Positions 8,628-17,393 of a stretch of DNA of 64,000 nt are shown here, one piece after another. The notes beneath the pieces are model-generated. The model did not search any database. It saw only the letters and a program-made list of their open reading frames with translations, and was not told where the DNA came from. The position numbers and the translations under genes are program-made. Numbering within the stretch: position 1 is the first letter of the stretch; each line of letters opens with the position of its first letter. Source of the DNA: Candidatus Bipolaricaulota bacterium (GTDB lineage: Bacteria; Bipolaricaulota; Bipolaricaulia; Bipolaricaulales; Bipolaricaulaceae); assembly GCA_025060555.1 (NCBI GenBank), contig JANXBC010000001.1, positions 1-64,000 of the forward strand, in the 5' to 3' direction.

Positions 8628-10923
8628 TCCCGCGGTCTCACCCGATTTGCGAGCCAAAAATCTTCTTTCCCAAATGACATTGGAGGAAAAGGTTGCCCAA
8701 CTTCGGGCGGTATGGGCCTCTGCGCTCCTTGAGGGCGGAAAATTCTCCCTTGGCAAGGCGGAAGCGTTTTTGGCTCAGGGGATCGGAGCGGTGTCCCGGC
8801 CAGCCGGGTCTACATCTCTTTCTCCGGAAGGGGCGGCGGAGTTTGTCAACGCCGTGCAAAAGTACCTCTTAGAGAACACACGCCTAGGTATCCCAGCTTT
8901 GGTGCATGAAGAGTGTCTGGCTGGGGTTTTATCCCCTGAGGCCCTGCTCTTTCCCCAACCTTTGGCGCTGGCCAGCACATGGGAACCAAAGCTTGTCGAG
9001 GAGATGGCGAATTTCATACGTGACCAACTGCTTGCCTTGGGCGTACGACACGGTTTAGCTCCCGTCTTGGATGTGGTCAGGGACCCACGCTGGGGAAGAG
9101 TCGAAGAGACCTTTGGGGAAGATGCTCACCTTGGCGCCACCATGGGCACAGCTTACGTGCGGGGTCTGCAAGGCCAGAACATCAAAAACGGGGTAATGGC
9201 TACCCTGAAGCACTTCGCGGGCCACGGAGCTTCTGAAGCTGGGAAAAATTGTGCTCCGTCGCACATTCCCGAGCGCGAACTACGGGAGGTGTTCCTTTTC
9301 CCCTTCGAATGTGCGGCCTGTGCAGGAGGCGCTTTGGCCGTAATGCCCGCCTATAACGAAATCGATGGTGTACCCTGCACAGGCTCCACCTTTCTCCTCA
9401 GCGAGATTCTTCGTGACAGCTGGAAATTTTCAGGTATAGTGGTCTCGGACTACTTCGCTGTGGAAATGCTCTGGTCTTTGCACCGGGTGGCGCGAAATCG
9501 CGAGCACGCAGCGCAGCTTGCTCTAGCAGCCGGTGTGGATCTGGAACTGCCCCACGTTCAATGCTTCGGGGAATCACTAGAGCGCGTGGTCAAGGAAGGC
9601 AGTGTTCCGGTCGATTTGATCGACCACGCGGTTTTCCGCGTACTTCGCATAAAGTTCCTGCTCGGCCTTTTTGAAAACCCCTTTGTTGAACCTGAGGTTA
9701 CAAAAAAGGTTTTTTCCCCAAGGAAATACGAGGAGGGGCAGAAATTAGCTCGAGAAATTGTAAGAAAATCCATAATCCTGCTGAAAAACGATGGAATCCT
9801 CCCGCTTTCCCCGACAATACGAAAAATAGCTGTCATTGGGCCCAGTGCCGATGACCCGCGAAACTATCTGGGCGATTACCATTTTCCCGCTCACGCGGAA
9901 AGATTTGACGCCCCGGCGTTGTTTCGCGTGAGCACCGTCCTTCGGTCGTTTGAGAAGCGACTTGGTCCAAATGTAGAGATAATCTATGCCAAAGGTTGCG
10001 ACGTTGCCGACCAAAGGATGGCAAGCTTTACAGAGGCTGTAGCTGCCGCCCGTGCTTCTGAGGTGGCCATCGTTGTTGTGGGGGATCGCTCCGGACTTTC
10101 CCCCCTTTGCACAGTTGGCGAATCCCGCGATGCCGCTAATCTCCGGCTTCCCGGGGCTCAAGAAAAACTAGTGCAAGCGATCGCAGAAACGGGTACCCCA
10201 GTGATATTGGTGCTGCTCATCGGTCGTCCTTACGTTCTTACGAGCATCATCCCTCAGGTTCGGGCAGCTTTAGTCGTGTGGCTACCCGGCGAGATGGGGG
10301 GAGAAGCTATCGTGGACGTTATTCTTGGTGATCACAATCCGGGCGGAAAACTTCCTGTGACCTTTCCCCGCAGCCCTGGCCAGATACCAATCTATTACCG
10401 CCACAAACCATCTGGTAGCCGTTCTCATCCCCATGGGGATTACGTAGATGAAAAATCTAGTCCCCTTTTCCCCTTTGGCTACGGCCTCTCCTACACGGAG
10501 TTTCAGTACTCTGATCTGAGGATCGAGCCCAAAGAAGTGCCTGCTGAGGGGGAGATTCGCGTAAGTTTTATATTGAAAAATGTGGGGGAAAGGGCAGGGG
10601 AAGAAGTGGTGCAACTTTACATTGGTCAAGAGGGGCGAAGCGTCACGCGACCAATAAAAGAACTGAAAGGATTCGCTCGTGTTGCCCTCAAACCAGGCGA
10701 AGCTAAACTCATTTCTTTCATTATTCCTATGGATATCCTCGCTTTTTACGACCAGAAGATGAACCTAGTTATTGAACCGGGGGCGATTACAATAATGATC
10801 GGCAGTTCATCAGAAGATATCAGGCTTACCGGCACAGTCGTTGTTCGCGGAAGCCGGAGGATCAAGCCCGGGGAACGCAAGTATTTTGGGGAGGTTATCG
10901 TTGGCGCGGACCAAAAAGGGTAA
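8611..10923 (+). CDS. Cytoplasmic GH3 beta-glycosidase (likely beta-xylosidase/beta-glucosidase)
   Basis: About 770 residues from GTG 8611; AAAGGAGGTGA ends about six bases before it, while the GTG at 8602 lies inside that ribosome-binding site. It starts 16 bases before the end of the ATPase gene. There is no signal peptide, so it should act on imported oligosaccharides. The (beta/alpha)8 domain has PVLDVVRDPRWGRVEETFGED and KHFAGHG; the nucleophile is the aspartate of VVSDYFAVEM at about residue 280. A second alpha/beta domain and a C-terminal fibronectin-III-like domain (EEVVQLYIGQ, LKGFARVALKPGE) follow. Context favours xylo-oligosaccharides; family membership alone does not fix the sugar. 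Confidence 0.92.
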   Translation: MNSWRDPAVSPDLRAKNLLSQMTLEEKVAQLRAVWASALLEGGKFSLGKAEAFLAQGIGAVSRPAGSTSLSPEGAAEFVNAVQKYLLENTRLGIPALVHEECLAGVLSPEALLFPQPLALASTWEPKLVEEMANFIRDQLLALGVRHGLAPVLDVVRDPRWGRVEETFGEDAHLGATMGTAYVRGLQGQNIKNGVMATLKHFAGHGASEAGKNCAPSHIPERELREVFLFPFECAACAGGALAVMPAYNEIDGVPCTGSTFLLSEILRDSWKFSGIVVSDYFAVEMLWSLHRVARNREHAAQLALAAGVDLELPHVQCFGESLERVVKEGSVPVDLIDHAVFRVLRIKFLLGLFENPFVEPEVTKKVFSPRKYEEGQKLAREIVRKSIILLKNDGILPLSPTIRKIAVIGPSADDPRNYLGDYHFPAHAERFDAPALFRVSTVLRSFEKRLGPNVEIIYAKGCDVADQRMASFTEAVAAARASEVAIVVVGDRSGLSPLCTVGESRDAANLRLPGAQEKLVQAIAETGTPVILVLLIGRPYVLTSIIPQVRAALVVWLPGEMGGEAIVDVILGDHNPGGKLPVTFPRSPGQIPIYYRHKPSGSRSHPHGDYVDEKSSPLFPFGYGLSYTEFQYSDLRIEPKEVPAEGEIRVSFILKNVGERAGEEVVQLYIGQEGRSVTRPIKELKGFARVALKPGEAKLISFIIPMDILAFYDQKMNLVIEPGAITIMIGSSSEDIRLTGTVVVRGSRRIKPGERKYFGEVIVGADQKG

Positions 10924-11650
10924 CGCTTCCAAAAAAGCGAGTCTAAAGGCCATTCCGCGGTCGCAAAAGGTTGTTTACGCCATAGTTCAGCGGATGCGGG
11001 AGGCTATGGATCAAGGGAAACTCCGCCGTGGCGATCAGCTTCCCTCGGAATCGGAGCTTTGCAAGGAGCTTGGGGTTTCACGGGTTGCTGTGCGGGAGGC
11101 CTTAAAGATTTTGGAGGCCCTCGGCGCCGTGGAAATTCGCCACGGCAGCGGTACGTTCATCCCCGAGCACCCTCGCCCTCCCGTCATCGACCCTCTGCAG
11201 TTCTTGCTCTCCCTTGGAGATGCTGATCCCGAACACGTCAAAGAGCTCAGATTTATGGTGGAACTGGGTTTTTCCCGCATCGCTCAGCGGAAAATCACTG
11301 AAGCCGAGATCAAAAAGCTCGAAGAAAACCTAAACGCCTTGCGAAAAGCGTCGGAGAAAAAACACGTCACCTTGGATTTAGACCTAGAATTTCACTATCT
11401 CATTTTGGAAGCCACACGAAACCCTTTGATCATTCAGCTAGGCAAAGCAATCCTTGGGCTATTCCACGACTCCATTGAAGCGGGCATCAGGGAACATCCC
11501 GAAGCTCCGGTGATCCACCACACCCTAATTTTCGAAGCCATGAAATCGCGGGACCCCCAAAAGTTAGAGGAAGCTTTGCTCGAGAGCTATCGCTATTGGC
11601 AAGAGCATTTGAGGCCAACGCGCAAAAGAGAGGGCAAGGATGAGAAATAG
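10901..11650 (+). CDS. GntR/FadR-type transcriptional regulator of the pentose cluster
   Basis: About 249 residues from TTG 10901, preceded by GGGGAGG at 10887-10893; it overlaps the end of the GH3 gene by 23 bases. The N-terminal winged helix includes QLPSESELCKELGVSRVAVREALKILEALGAVEIRHGSGTF. The C-terminal all-helical FCD domain (about residues 105-235) normally binds a small carboxylate or sugar-derived ligand and has HTLIFEAMKSRDP near its end. It sits between the glycosidase and the kinase and is the only regulator in the block, so it probably controls the cluster. The ligand is unknown. Confidence 0.88.
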   Translation: MARTKKGNASKKASLKAIPRSQKVVYAIVQRMREAMDQGKLRRGDQLPSESELCKELGVSRVAVREALKILEALGAVEIRHGSGTFIPEHPRPPVIDPLQFLLSLGDADPEHVKELRFMVELGFSRIAQRKITEAEIKKLEENLNALRKASEKKHVTLDLDLEFHYLILEATRNPLIIQLGKAILGLFHDSIEAGIREHPEAPVIHHTLIFEAMKSRDPQKLEEALLESYRYWQEHLRPTRKREGKDEK

Positions 11651-11801
11651 CGCGGAGATTTGGGCGTTTGGCCCTAATGGTACGCGGTTCATGCCAGGTG
11701 GTTATCATCCCGAAACACAAAAAGAATCGGTGGTGGAGCGCGCAAAGCGCGCTTTGGATGGTTTGAACGTGGATGGCTTTGAGCTAAAGGGGAAACAATG
11801 A
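11640..11801 (+). pseudogene. 53-codon ORF resembling the N-terminus of a xylose-isomerase-like TIM barrel enzyme
   Basis: An ATG at 11640 inside the end of the GntR-type gene opens a 53-codon frame that ends in a TGA sharing bases with the xylulokinase ATG (ATGA at 11798). The predicted peptide contains IWAFGPNGTRFMPGGYHPE, then VVERAKRALDGLNVDGFEL. From memory this resembles the first strand and helix of sugar-isomerase TIM barrels of the xylose isomerase superfamily, after which a family member would continue for about 250-350 residues. Here it stops after GKQ. The simplest reading is an in-frame deletion remnant; the alternative is a retained small coupling peptide. No other isomerase is visible in the cluster. 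Confidence 0.55.
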
Positions 11802-13312
11802 CAGCGGAGCTCCTCATAGGACTGGATATCGGGACCACTGGGGCGAAAGGGCTTCTTGTGTCATTGGATGGGCGAATAGTGGGGAGAAGTTTCGCTGAAT
11901 ACCCTCTATATACGCCACGTCCGGGCTGGTGCGAACAGATGCCTGATGATTGGTGGGGGGCGGCAGTAAAGGTTCTTAGGGAACTTGCCATCAACGCTTC
12001 GGGAGAAATCGCCGCCATCGGCCTCACCGGACAGATGCATGGCGCCGTGTTTTTGGATGGGAAACTCGAGGTTATCCGGCCTGCCATCTTATGGAATGAT
12101 GCTCGTACGGGGCGTGAGTGTGCGGAAATCGAACACATTGTGGGGAAGGAATATCTGCGCAAAATCACGGGAAATCCAGCTTTGGCTGGTTTTCAAGCTC
12201 CCAAAATTCTGTGGTTAAGAAAACATGAGCCGGAAAACTACAAAAGAGTTGGGGCTGTGGTTCTTCCGAAGGACTACGTACGCCTCAAATTGACCGGAGA
12301 CCTTGCCACTGATGTCTCTGATGCTTCCGGGACCCTGCTTTTGGACTTAGCTAAAAGGGATTGGTCAAACGAGATCCTCACAGCCCTTGACATCCCAAGG
12401 GAGTGGCTCCCCCAGACCTACGAAAGCCCGGAGGTTACCGGGAAGATCTCCAAGGAGGCGGAAAGGCTGACAGGAATACCGTGTGGGACGCCGGTGGTGG
12501 CGGGAGCGGGTGATAACGCCGCCTCCGCTGTCGGTGCGGGCGTGGTTAAAGATGGGACGGGGTTGGTCTCATTAGGATCATCAGGGGTGGTGTTTGTTCA
12601 TTTGGACGAGCCGCGACCAGATCCAGCCGGAGCGATTCATTGTTTTTGCCATGCGGTGCCGGGGAAATATCACCTCATGGGCGTGATCCTCTCGGCTGGG
12701 GCCTCTCTCCGCTGGTTCCGCGATGTCTTGGGCTCCGAGGAAAAGGAGGTGGGGAGTCGAACGGGCCTTGACCCATACGAGCTCTTTACGCGGGAGGCGG
12801 AATTTGCCCCCCCTGGAGCGGACGGGCTTTTTTTCCTCCCCTATCTCTCAGGCGAGCGCACTCCCCACATGGATCCGGCCGCGCGAGGGGCTTGGATTGG
12901 CCTTTCCCTTGCCCATCGCCGCCCCCATCTTGTGCGCGCACTTTTGGAAGGGGTCGCCTTTGCCCTAAAAGACGCCTTTGTGCGCATCCAGCGTTTGGGC
13001 CCGGACCCGCGGGAACTCCGCGCCGTAGGTGGAGGGATGCGAAGTTCCCTTTGGCGCACGGTCATCGCCTCTGTTTTGGAGGTCCCGTTACGACGTCTGG
13101 CAGTGGAGGAAGGAGCCGCCTATGGAGCTGCGCTCTTGGCCGGTGTTGGAGCAAAGCTTTACAATGACGTCTACGAAGCCGTGGATAAAGCCGTGAAACT
13201 TCATGCTGAATGCACTTTACCAGATCCTCGTCTTGTGCAAATCTACCAAAAGATTTACCCCCTTTATGCCCGTCTCTATCCCTCCCTTAAGGCTACGGGG
13301 GTTTTCACATGA
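11798..13312 (+). CDS. xylB: Xylulokinase
   Basis: A 504-residue FGGY-family sugar kinase that phosphorylates D-xylulose to xylulose 5-phosphate. It has the N-terminal phosphate loop LIGLDIGTTGAKG, the WCEQ-P-DWW segment, GLTGQMHGAVFLD with the catalytic-site region WNDART (about residue 90), GAGDNAASAVGAG (about 230), and the ATP-binding GGGMRSSLWR near residue 410. GQMHG is the signature I associate with xylulokinases within the family. AAAGGGGAAACA precedes the ATG. Its stop overlaps the start of the aldo/keto reductase by four bases. Confidence 0.93.
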   Translation: MTAELLIGLDIGTTGAKGLLVSLDGRIVGRSFAEYPLYTPRPGWCEQMPDDWWGAAVKVLRELAINASGEIAAIGLTGQMHGAVFLDGKLEVIRPAILWNDARTGRECAEIEHIVGKEYLRKITGNPALAGFQAPKILWLRKHEPENYKRVGAVVLPKDYVRLKLTGDLATDVSDASGTLLLDLAKRDWSNEILTALDIPREWLPQTYESPEVTGKISKEAERLTGIPCGTPVVAGAGDNAASAVGAGVVKDGTGLVSLGSSGVVFVHLDEPRPDPAGAIHCFCHAVPGKYHLMGVILSAGASLRWFRDVLGSEEKEVGSRTGLDPYELFTREAEFAPPGADGLFFLPYLSGERTPHMDPAARGAWIGLSLAHRRPHLVRALLEGVAFALKDAFVRIQRLGPDPRELRAVGGGMRSSLWRTVIASVLEVPLRRLAVEEGAAYGAALLAGVGAKLYNDVYEAVDKAVKLHAECTLPDPRLVQIYQKIYPLYARLYPSLKATGVFT

Positions 13313-14175
13313 TCGAAAAAATAGCTTTTGGAAGGACAGGCCACCACAGCACGCGCGTGATCTTCGGCGGGTTCGCCTTGTCTAACGCTGACGAGTACCA
13401 GGCTGACAGAACGCTAGAAATCCTTCTTTCCTATGGGATCAATCACATCGACACGGCTCGTGATTACGGAAAATCCGAGGAACTGATCGGTAGGTGGATG
13501 CGGCGCCACCGCGCCGATTTCTTCCTCGCCACAAAAACTTCGGCCAGGACTTACCGGGGAGCCAGGGAGGATATCCTGCGCTCTCTTACGCTTCTTAAAG
13601 TAGAAAACGTGGACCTCCTGCAGCTGCATAACTTAGTGGATCCGAAAGAGTGGGAACAGGCTTTGGCCCCAGGTGGAGCCTTGGAAGCGCTCGTCGAGGC
13701 GAAAGAACAGGGGCTGACACGCTTCCTTGGGATCACTGGGCATGGCCTTATGGCCCCGCACATGCATCGGCAAAGCATCGGCCGTTTCCCGTTTGACTCC
13801 GTTCTCGTCCCTTACAATTGGGTACTTATGCAAATCCCAAGTTATGCCAAGGATTTTCTCGCTCTCTACGAGGAATGCCGCCGCAAGAACATCGCGATTC
13901 AGACAATCAAAGCCCTGGCGCGCAGACTCTGGCCAGGTCCACCCGCCGGTAACACCTGGTATGAACCGCTACAGGACCAAGAGGATATTACCCGCGCTGT
14001 TCACTGGGTGTTAGCTAAACCCGGGCTCTTCCTAAACTCTGTTGGTGACCTTGACCTTCTCCCTAAGGTGCTTCAGGCGGCTGCCACCTTCGACCCTGAA
14101 AAACCACCGCGTGAAGAAGAAATGATGGAAATGGTCAGGCGCTTGGGAATGGAACCGATTTTTTCCCCATCATGA
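13309..14175 (+). CDS. Aldo/keto reductase
   Basis: A 288-residue NAD(P)H-dependent oxidoreductase of the aldo/keto reductase fold. The catalytic tetrad is readable as D48 (HIDTARDYG), Y53, K76 (LATKT) and H107 (LLQLHN). The C-terminal third is shorter than in canonical aldose reductases. The gene overlaps xylB (ATGA at 13309) and the permease downstream (ATGA at 14172), so it belongs to the sugar operon. It could reduce or oxidise a pentose or its breakdown product. Whether it replaces the missing isomerase step is open. Confidence 0.88.
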   Translation: MIEKIAFGRTGHHSTRVIFGGFALSNADEYQADRTLEILLSYGINHIDTARDYGKSEELIGRWMRRHRADFFLATKTSARTYRGAREDILRSLTLLKVENVDLLQLHNLVDPKEWEQALAPGGALEALVEAKEQGLTRFLGITGHGLMAPHMHRQSIGRFPFDSVLVPYNWVLMQIPSYAKDFLALYEECRRKNIAIQTIKALARRLWPGPPAGNTWYEPLQDQEDITRAVHWVLAKPGLFLNSVGDLDLLPKVLQAAATFDPEKPPREEEMMEMVRRLGMEPIFSPS

Positions 14176-15152
14176 GAAGGATTACGGCGATTCCCCAACT
14201 CCTACGTAAATTATTTTTAGAGCGCGCCACTGCCGGGATATTCTTGGCTCTTTTGGCAATAATTTTGGTTACTGGCATTGTAAACCCGCGCTTTTTCTCC
14301 GCGTATAACCTGCAAACTTTGGGTCGCCAACTCGTTATTTTTGGATTTCTTGCCATCGGGGAAACATTCGTGATTGTCACGGGCGGGATTGACCTTTCTG
14401 TTGGTTCCTTGACGGCATTGCTTAATGTGCTTTTGGCGCTATTTATGACGCGCGGCTTGGGTACAGCTGGAGGCATATTGGCCACGCTTGCCATTGCCAT
14501 CGCTTTTGGTCTTTGGCACGGATTGTTCGTCACAAAACTTAGGGTGCCAGCCTTCATCATAACATTGGGCTCTTTTGTGGGTGCGAAGGGCCTTGCGGCT
14601 TTGATCACAAAAGGGTGGCCAATAAGCGGTTTGCCAAGCGGTTTTTCTCAGCTGTGGGAGGGAATGATTTTCAGGGTCATCCCTGTCCCAGTGTTGGCAT
14701 TTGTGGTTGTTGCGATCTTCGCGCACTTTCTCCTTGGGTACACGGTTTGGGGGCGACATTTGTACGCAATAGGTGGGGATATCGAAGCAGCACGACGCTT
14801 CGGCATCAAGATCGATGCCTTAAGGATCATGGCGTACATCATCAGCGCCTTGTCCGCCGGGGTTGTGGCCCTGTTCATCGCGGCCCGCTTGAACCAAGGA
14901 AACCCCACGGTGGGGACACTCTACGAAATGTACGCCATCGCCGCGGTCGTGATCGGTGGGGCGAGCCTCTTTGGCGGAGAAGGTTCGATCATCGGCTCCA
15001 TTGTTGGCGCCTGCATCATAAGTGTGCTGTGGAATGCCCTGGTTCTTATGCGCGTCTCGGCTTACTGGCATGAAGTAACAGTGGGAGCAATAATCGTAGC
15101 CGCAGTCACAGTGGACATCCTTCGGCGCCGCAGGATCCAACAACCGGGTTGA
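14172..15152 (+). CDS. Sugar ABC transporter permease, RbsC/XylH type
   Basis: A 326-residue membrane protein with eight to ten hydrophobic segments. Family landmarks are FLAIGETFVIVTGGIDLSVGS (about residues 58-78) and the late AVVIGGASLFGGEGSIIGS segment. It forms the membrane channel of a monosaccharide importer with the binding protein at 15301 and the ATPase at 16492. Translationally coupled to the reductase by ATGA. A promoter and a fresh leader follow its stop. Confidence 0.92.
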   Translation: MRRITAIPQLLRKLFLERATAGIFLALLAIILVTGIVNPRFFSAYNLQTLGRQLVIFGFLAIGETFVIVTGGIDLSVGSLTALLNVLLALFMTRGLGTAGGILATLAIAIAFGLWHGLFVTKLRVPAFIITLGSFVGAKGLAALITKGWPISGLPSGFSQLWEGMIFRVIPVPVLAFVVVAIFAHFLLGYTVWGRHLYAIGGDIEAARRFGIKIDALRIMAYIISALSAGVVALFIAARLNQGNPTVGTLYEMYAIAAVVIGGASLFGGEGSIIGSIVGACIISVLWNALVLMRVSAYWHEVTVGAIIVAAVTVDILRRRRIQQPG

Positions 15153-15188
15153 ACTAGCCCAAGTTTTCTTCTCATAAAAGTACACCGC

Positions 15189-15216
15189 TTGACACACGAT
15201 ATAGAATAGACATAAT
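15189..15216 (+). promoter_or_regulatory. Promoter before the sugar-binding protein gene
   Basis: TTGACA (15189-15194), a 16-base spacer and CATAAT (15211-15216). The transcript would carry a leader of about 75-80 bases containing a strong ribosome-binding-like AAGGAGGTGA (about 15236) that is not followed by a plausible long frame, before the real site GGGGGTGAAACC at the gene. Confidence 0.7.
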
Positions 15217-15300
15217 ACATCATGCCACTTTTAAGAAGGAGGTGACGCTCGGGAAAAGTCGAAAAGTATAGGAAGCTACTTGAACACAGGGGGTGAAACC

Positions 15301-16434
15301 ATGAGGAGGTGGGCAACGCTTTTAGGGATTTTGGTCATCGGTCTAAGCCTGTTGGGGTTCGGTGCGGAGAAAATTGCCATTGGGGTGCTTGGCAAATGCG
15401 TACATCCCTATTGGGACGTGGTTCGGATTGGGGTGGAAGCCGCGGCCGCAAAGCTCCCGGATGTACAGGCCACGTTCTGGGTGCCCTTGATCGAGGATAT
15501 TCCCGGACAAATAAGCACCGTCGAGGCGTGGATTGCCGCCAAATATCAAGCCCTTTCCTTGGCGCCTTCTGACCCCGCCGCCATGGCCGGGGTTATCAAG
15601 CGCGCGTTGGAAGCGGGGATCCCTGTGATCACCCATGATACGGACGCCCCAGGAACGGGTCGGTATTTCTACCTCGGAACGGGCAACTACGCCTTCGGCA
15701 GAGCTGCCGGCGAAGCCATGCTCAAACTCTTGGGTGGGCCAGAAGCTGCGCGCGGGAAGAAGGTGGTCATCATCACCGGCTCCTTGACCGCCCTAAACTC
15801 GCTGGAGCGGATCAAAGGGTTCCGCGACGTCGTTGAGCCGGCTGGCGTCATCGTCTTGGACGTCTTAAACGACCGTGAGGATGTTTCCACGGCGATAAGC
15901 TTGGTGGAAGCGGCTATTTCTGCCTACCCTGACCTTGCGGGAATCTATGGGGTCTATGCGGCTAGCACAACCGGCCTTGCCCGTGCGCTAGAGACCGCGG
16001 GGAAAACAGCGCAAATCTTCGGGGTCGGTGTCGACACGATCAAAGAGCACCTCCAGTTCCTGGAGAAAGGTGCGCTGGATACAGTCGTTGGGCAGCGTCA
16101 GTACTACATGGGCTACCACAGCGTGACCTTGATGCGGGTTGCCGTAAAGTACGGGATGGAGCGGGTGATAGCCGCCCTGGCGACCACGGGAGCCCTGCAG
16201 GCCCAAGGCCTTGGAAAGACGGAGATCCTCAAATTCTTAAGCCCTGTCTTTCCCGCAGAGCTTGTGGATACGATTGGGTTGATCCTTGACACCGGGATTG
16301 TCGTGCGCGTTGGCGGCGCCCCCGACGGCGCTATGTTCTTGGACACGGGCTCAGACGTCGTTACCCGCGAGAATCTAGAGGAGATGTTAGCTACTTGGAA
16401 AGCCATGGGTCTACCCATGGAGCTTTTCCGCTAG
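15301..16434 (+). CDS. Periplasmic sugar-binding protein, RbsB/XylF type
   Basis: 377 residues from ATG 15301, supported by GGGGGTGA; the in-frame TTG at 15280 is less likely. It starts with a signal peptide (MRRWATLLGILVIGLSLLGFG). The remainder is a periplasmic-binding-protein type I fold (peripla_BP_4), with PVITHDTDAPGTGRYFYLGTGNY in the hinge region. With the neighbouring permease and ATPase it makes a monosaccharide importer; xylose or another pentose is the expected ligand from context. It is followed by an intrinsic terminator. Confidence 0.9.
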   Translation: MRRWATLLGILVIGLSLLGFGAEKIAIGVLGKCVHPYWDVVRIGVEAAAAKLPDVQATFWVPLIEDIPGQISTVEAWIAAKYQALSLAPSDPAAMAGVIKRALEAGIPVITHDTDAPGTGRYFYLGTGNYAFGRAAGEAMLKLLGGPEAARGKKVVIITGSLTALNSLERIKGFRDVVEPAGVIVLDVLNDREDVSTAISLVEAAISAYPDLAGIYGVYAASTTGLARALETAGKTAQIFGVGVDTIKEHLQFLEKGALDTVVGQRQYYMGYHSVTLMRVAVKYGMERVIAALATTGALQAQGLGKTEILKFLSPVFPAELVDTIGLILDTGIVVRVGGAPDGAMFLDTGSDVVTRENLEEMLATWKAMGLPMELFR

Positions 16435-16447
16435 AAAAGCGAACGGC

Positions 16448-16478
16448 AAAGGGGCCCTGTTTCAACCAGGGCCCCTTT
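16448..16478 (+). terminator. Intrinsic terminator after the sugar-binding protein gene
   Basis: Perfect 12-bp stem, AAAGGGGCCCTG (16448-16459) with CAGGGCCCCTTT (16467-16478), 7-base loop. It separates the binding protein from the ATPase gene, as in the other importer of this cluster, and would keep the ATPase at a lower level. Confidence 0.85.
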
Positions 16479-16491
16479 ACACTTTATCCTG

Positions 16492-17265
16492 ATGGATAAC
16501 GAGTTTTTTCTCTTAGCGCGGGATATTCATAAGAGGTTCGGTGCTGTTCAAGCTTTGCGCGGGGTGGATTTCGAGGTGCGCTATGGCGAAGTCGTGGGTC
16601 TAGTCGGTGATAATGGCGCAGGAAAATCCACCCTCATGAAGATTTTGGCCGGGGCCTTGCCCCCAGATCGTGGTGAGATTTGGATCGAGGGCAAACGCGC
16701 AAATATCTCTTCTCCGCACGATTCCCGCCGATATGGCATCGAGATGGTCTATCAAGATTTGGCCCTCGCAGGCAACCTCGATGCTCCCGCTAATGTTTTC
16801 ATGGGGCGAGAAAAAACGCACCGCTTTTGGAAGCTAACGACGCCGGTGCTCCATCGACGGGAAATGGAGAAGGTTACCGGAGAACTTCTTTTGCGCTTAG
16901 GCGTACAGTTGCCAAACCTAAGACAGAGGGTGCGGTACTTGTCAGGTGGGCAGCGCCAAGCTGTGGCTATCGCCCGGACCCTCTTGGCGCAGGCGAAGCT
17001 AGTGATTATGGACGAGCCCACCGCGGCCCTCGGGGTATCGGAAGCAGAACGTGTGCTTGACCTCATCCGTCGTCTCAAAGAGGAAGGTATTTCTGTGGTG
17101 TTCATCACCCACCGTCTCCCCCATATATTTGCAGTATGCGATAGGATCGTAGTGCTTCGCGCCGGAAAACGTGTTGGTGAGCGCACAACGTGCGAAACCA
17201 CCATGGAAGAAATCACACAGCTTATCGTGGGTGGCAAAACTGACGTGAAATACGAGAGAGAGTAA
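16492..17265 (+). CDS. Sugar ABC transporter ATPase, single-domain RbsA/XylG-like
   Basis: A 257-residue nucleotide-binding protein. Walker A is GDNGAGKST (39-47), signature YLSGGQRQAVAIARTL, Walker B LVIMDEPTAAL, switch histidine FITHRL. It has one nucleotide-binding domain, unlike the fused double RbsA; single-domain versions (FrcA-like) are known and act as homodimers, so this is not a truncation. The ATG lies 13 bases after the terminator hairpin, without an evident Shine-Dalgarno. Confidence 0.92.
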   Translation: MDNEFFLLARDIHKRFGAVQALRGVDFEVRYGEVVGLVGDNGAGKSTLMKILAGALPPDRGEIWIEGKRANISSPHDSRRYGIEMVYQDLALAGNLDAPANVFMGREKTHRFWKLTTPVLHRREMEKVTGELLLRLGVQLPNLRQRVRYLSGGQRQAVAIARTLLAQAKLVIMDEPTAALGVSEAERVLDLIRRLKEEGISVVFITHRLPHIFAVCDRIVVLRAGKRVGERTTCETTMEEITQLIVGGKTDVKYERE

Positions 17266-17393
17266 TAATCCACAAGCCGCTTACCGTTGCCTCTCATGGA
17301 CTTACACGTCTAGTAGCAGTTTTCTCCTTCAAGCCTAACCCTTTCTCTTCCGCATTTGCAACCTAGAATCTTTAGGCACCGGCGGATTAGCTT

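Noticed and set aside
15231..15300. Extra small gene after the AAGGAGGTGA in the leader of the sugar-binding protein
   Set aside because: The only frame from the nearby GTG stops within about ten codons and overlaps its own ribosome-binding site.
16492..17265. Truncated RbsA ATPase
   Set aside because: All motifs of one nucleotide-binding domain are complete and single-domain sugar ATPases are a normal form.
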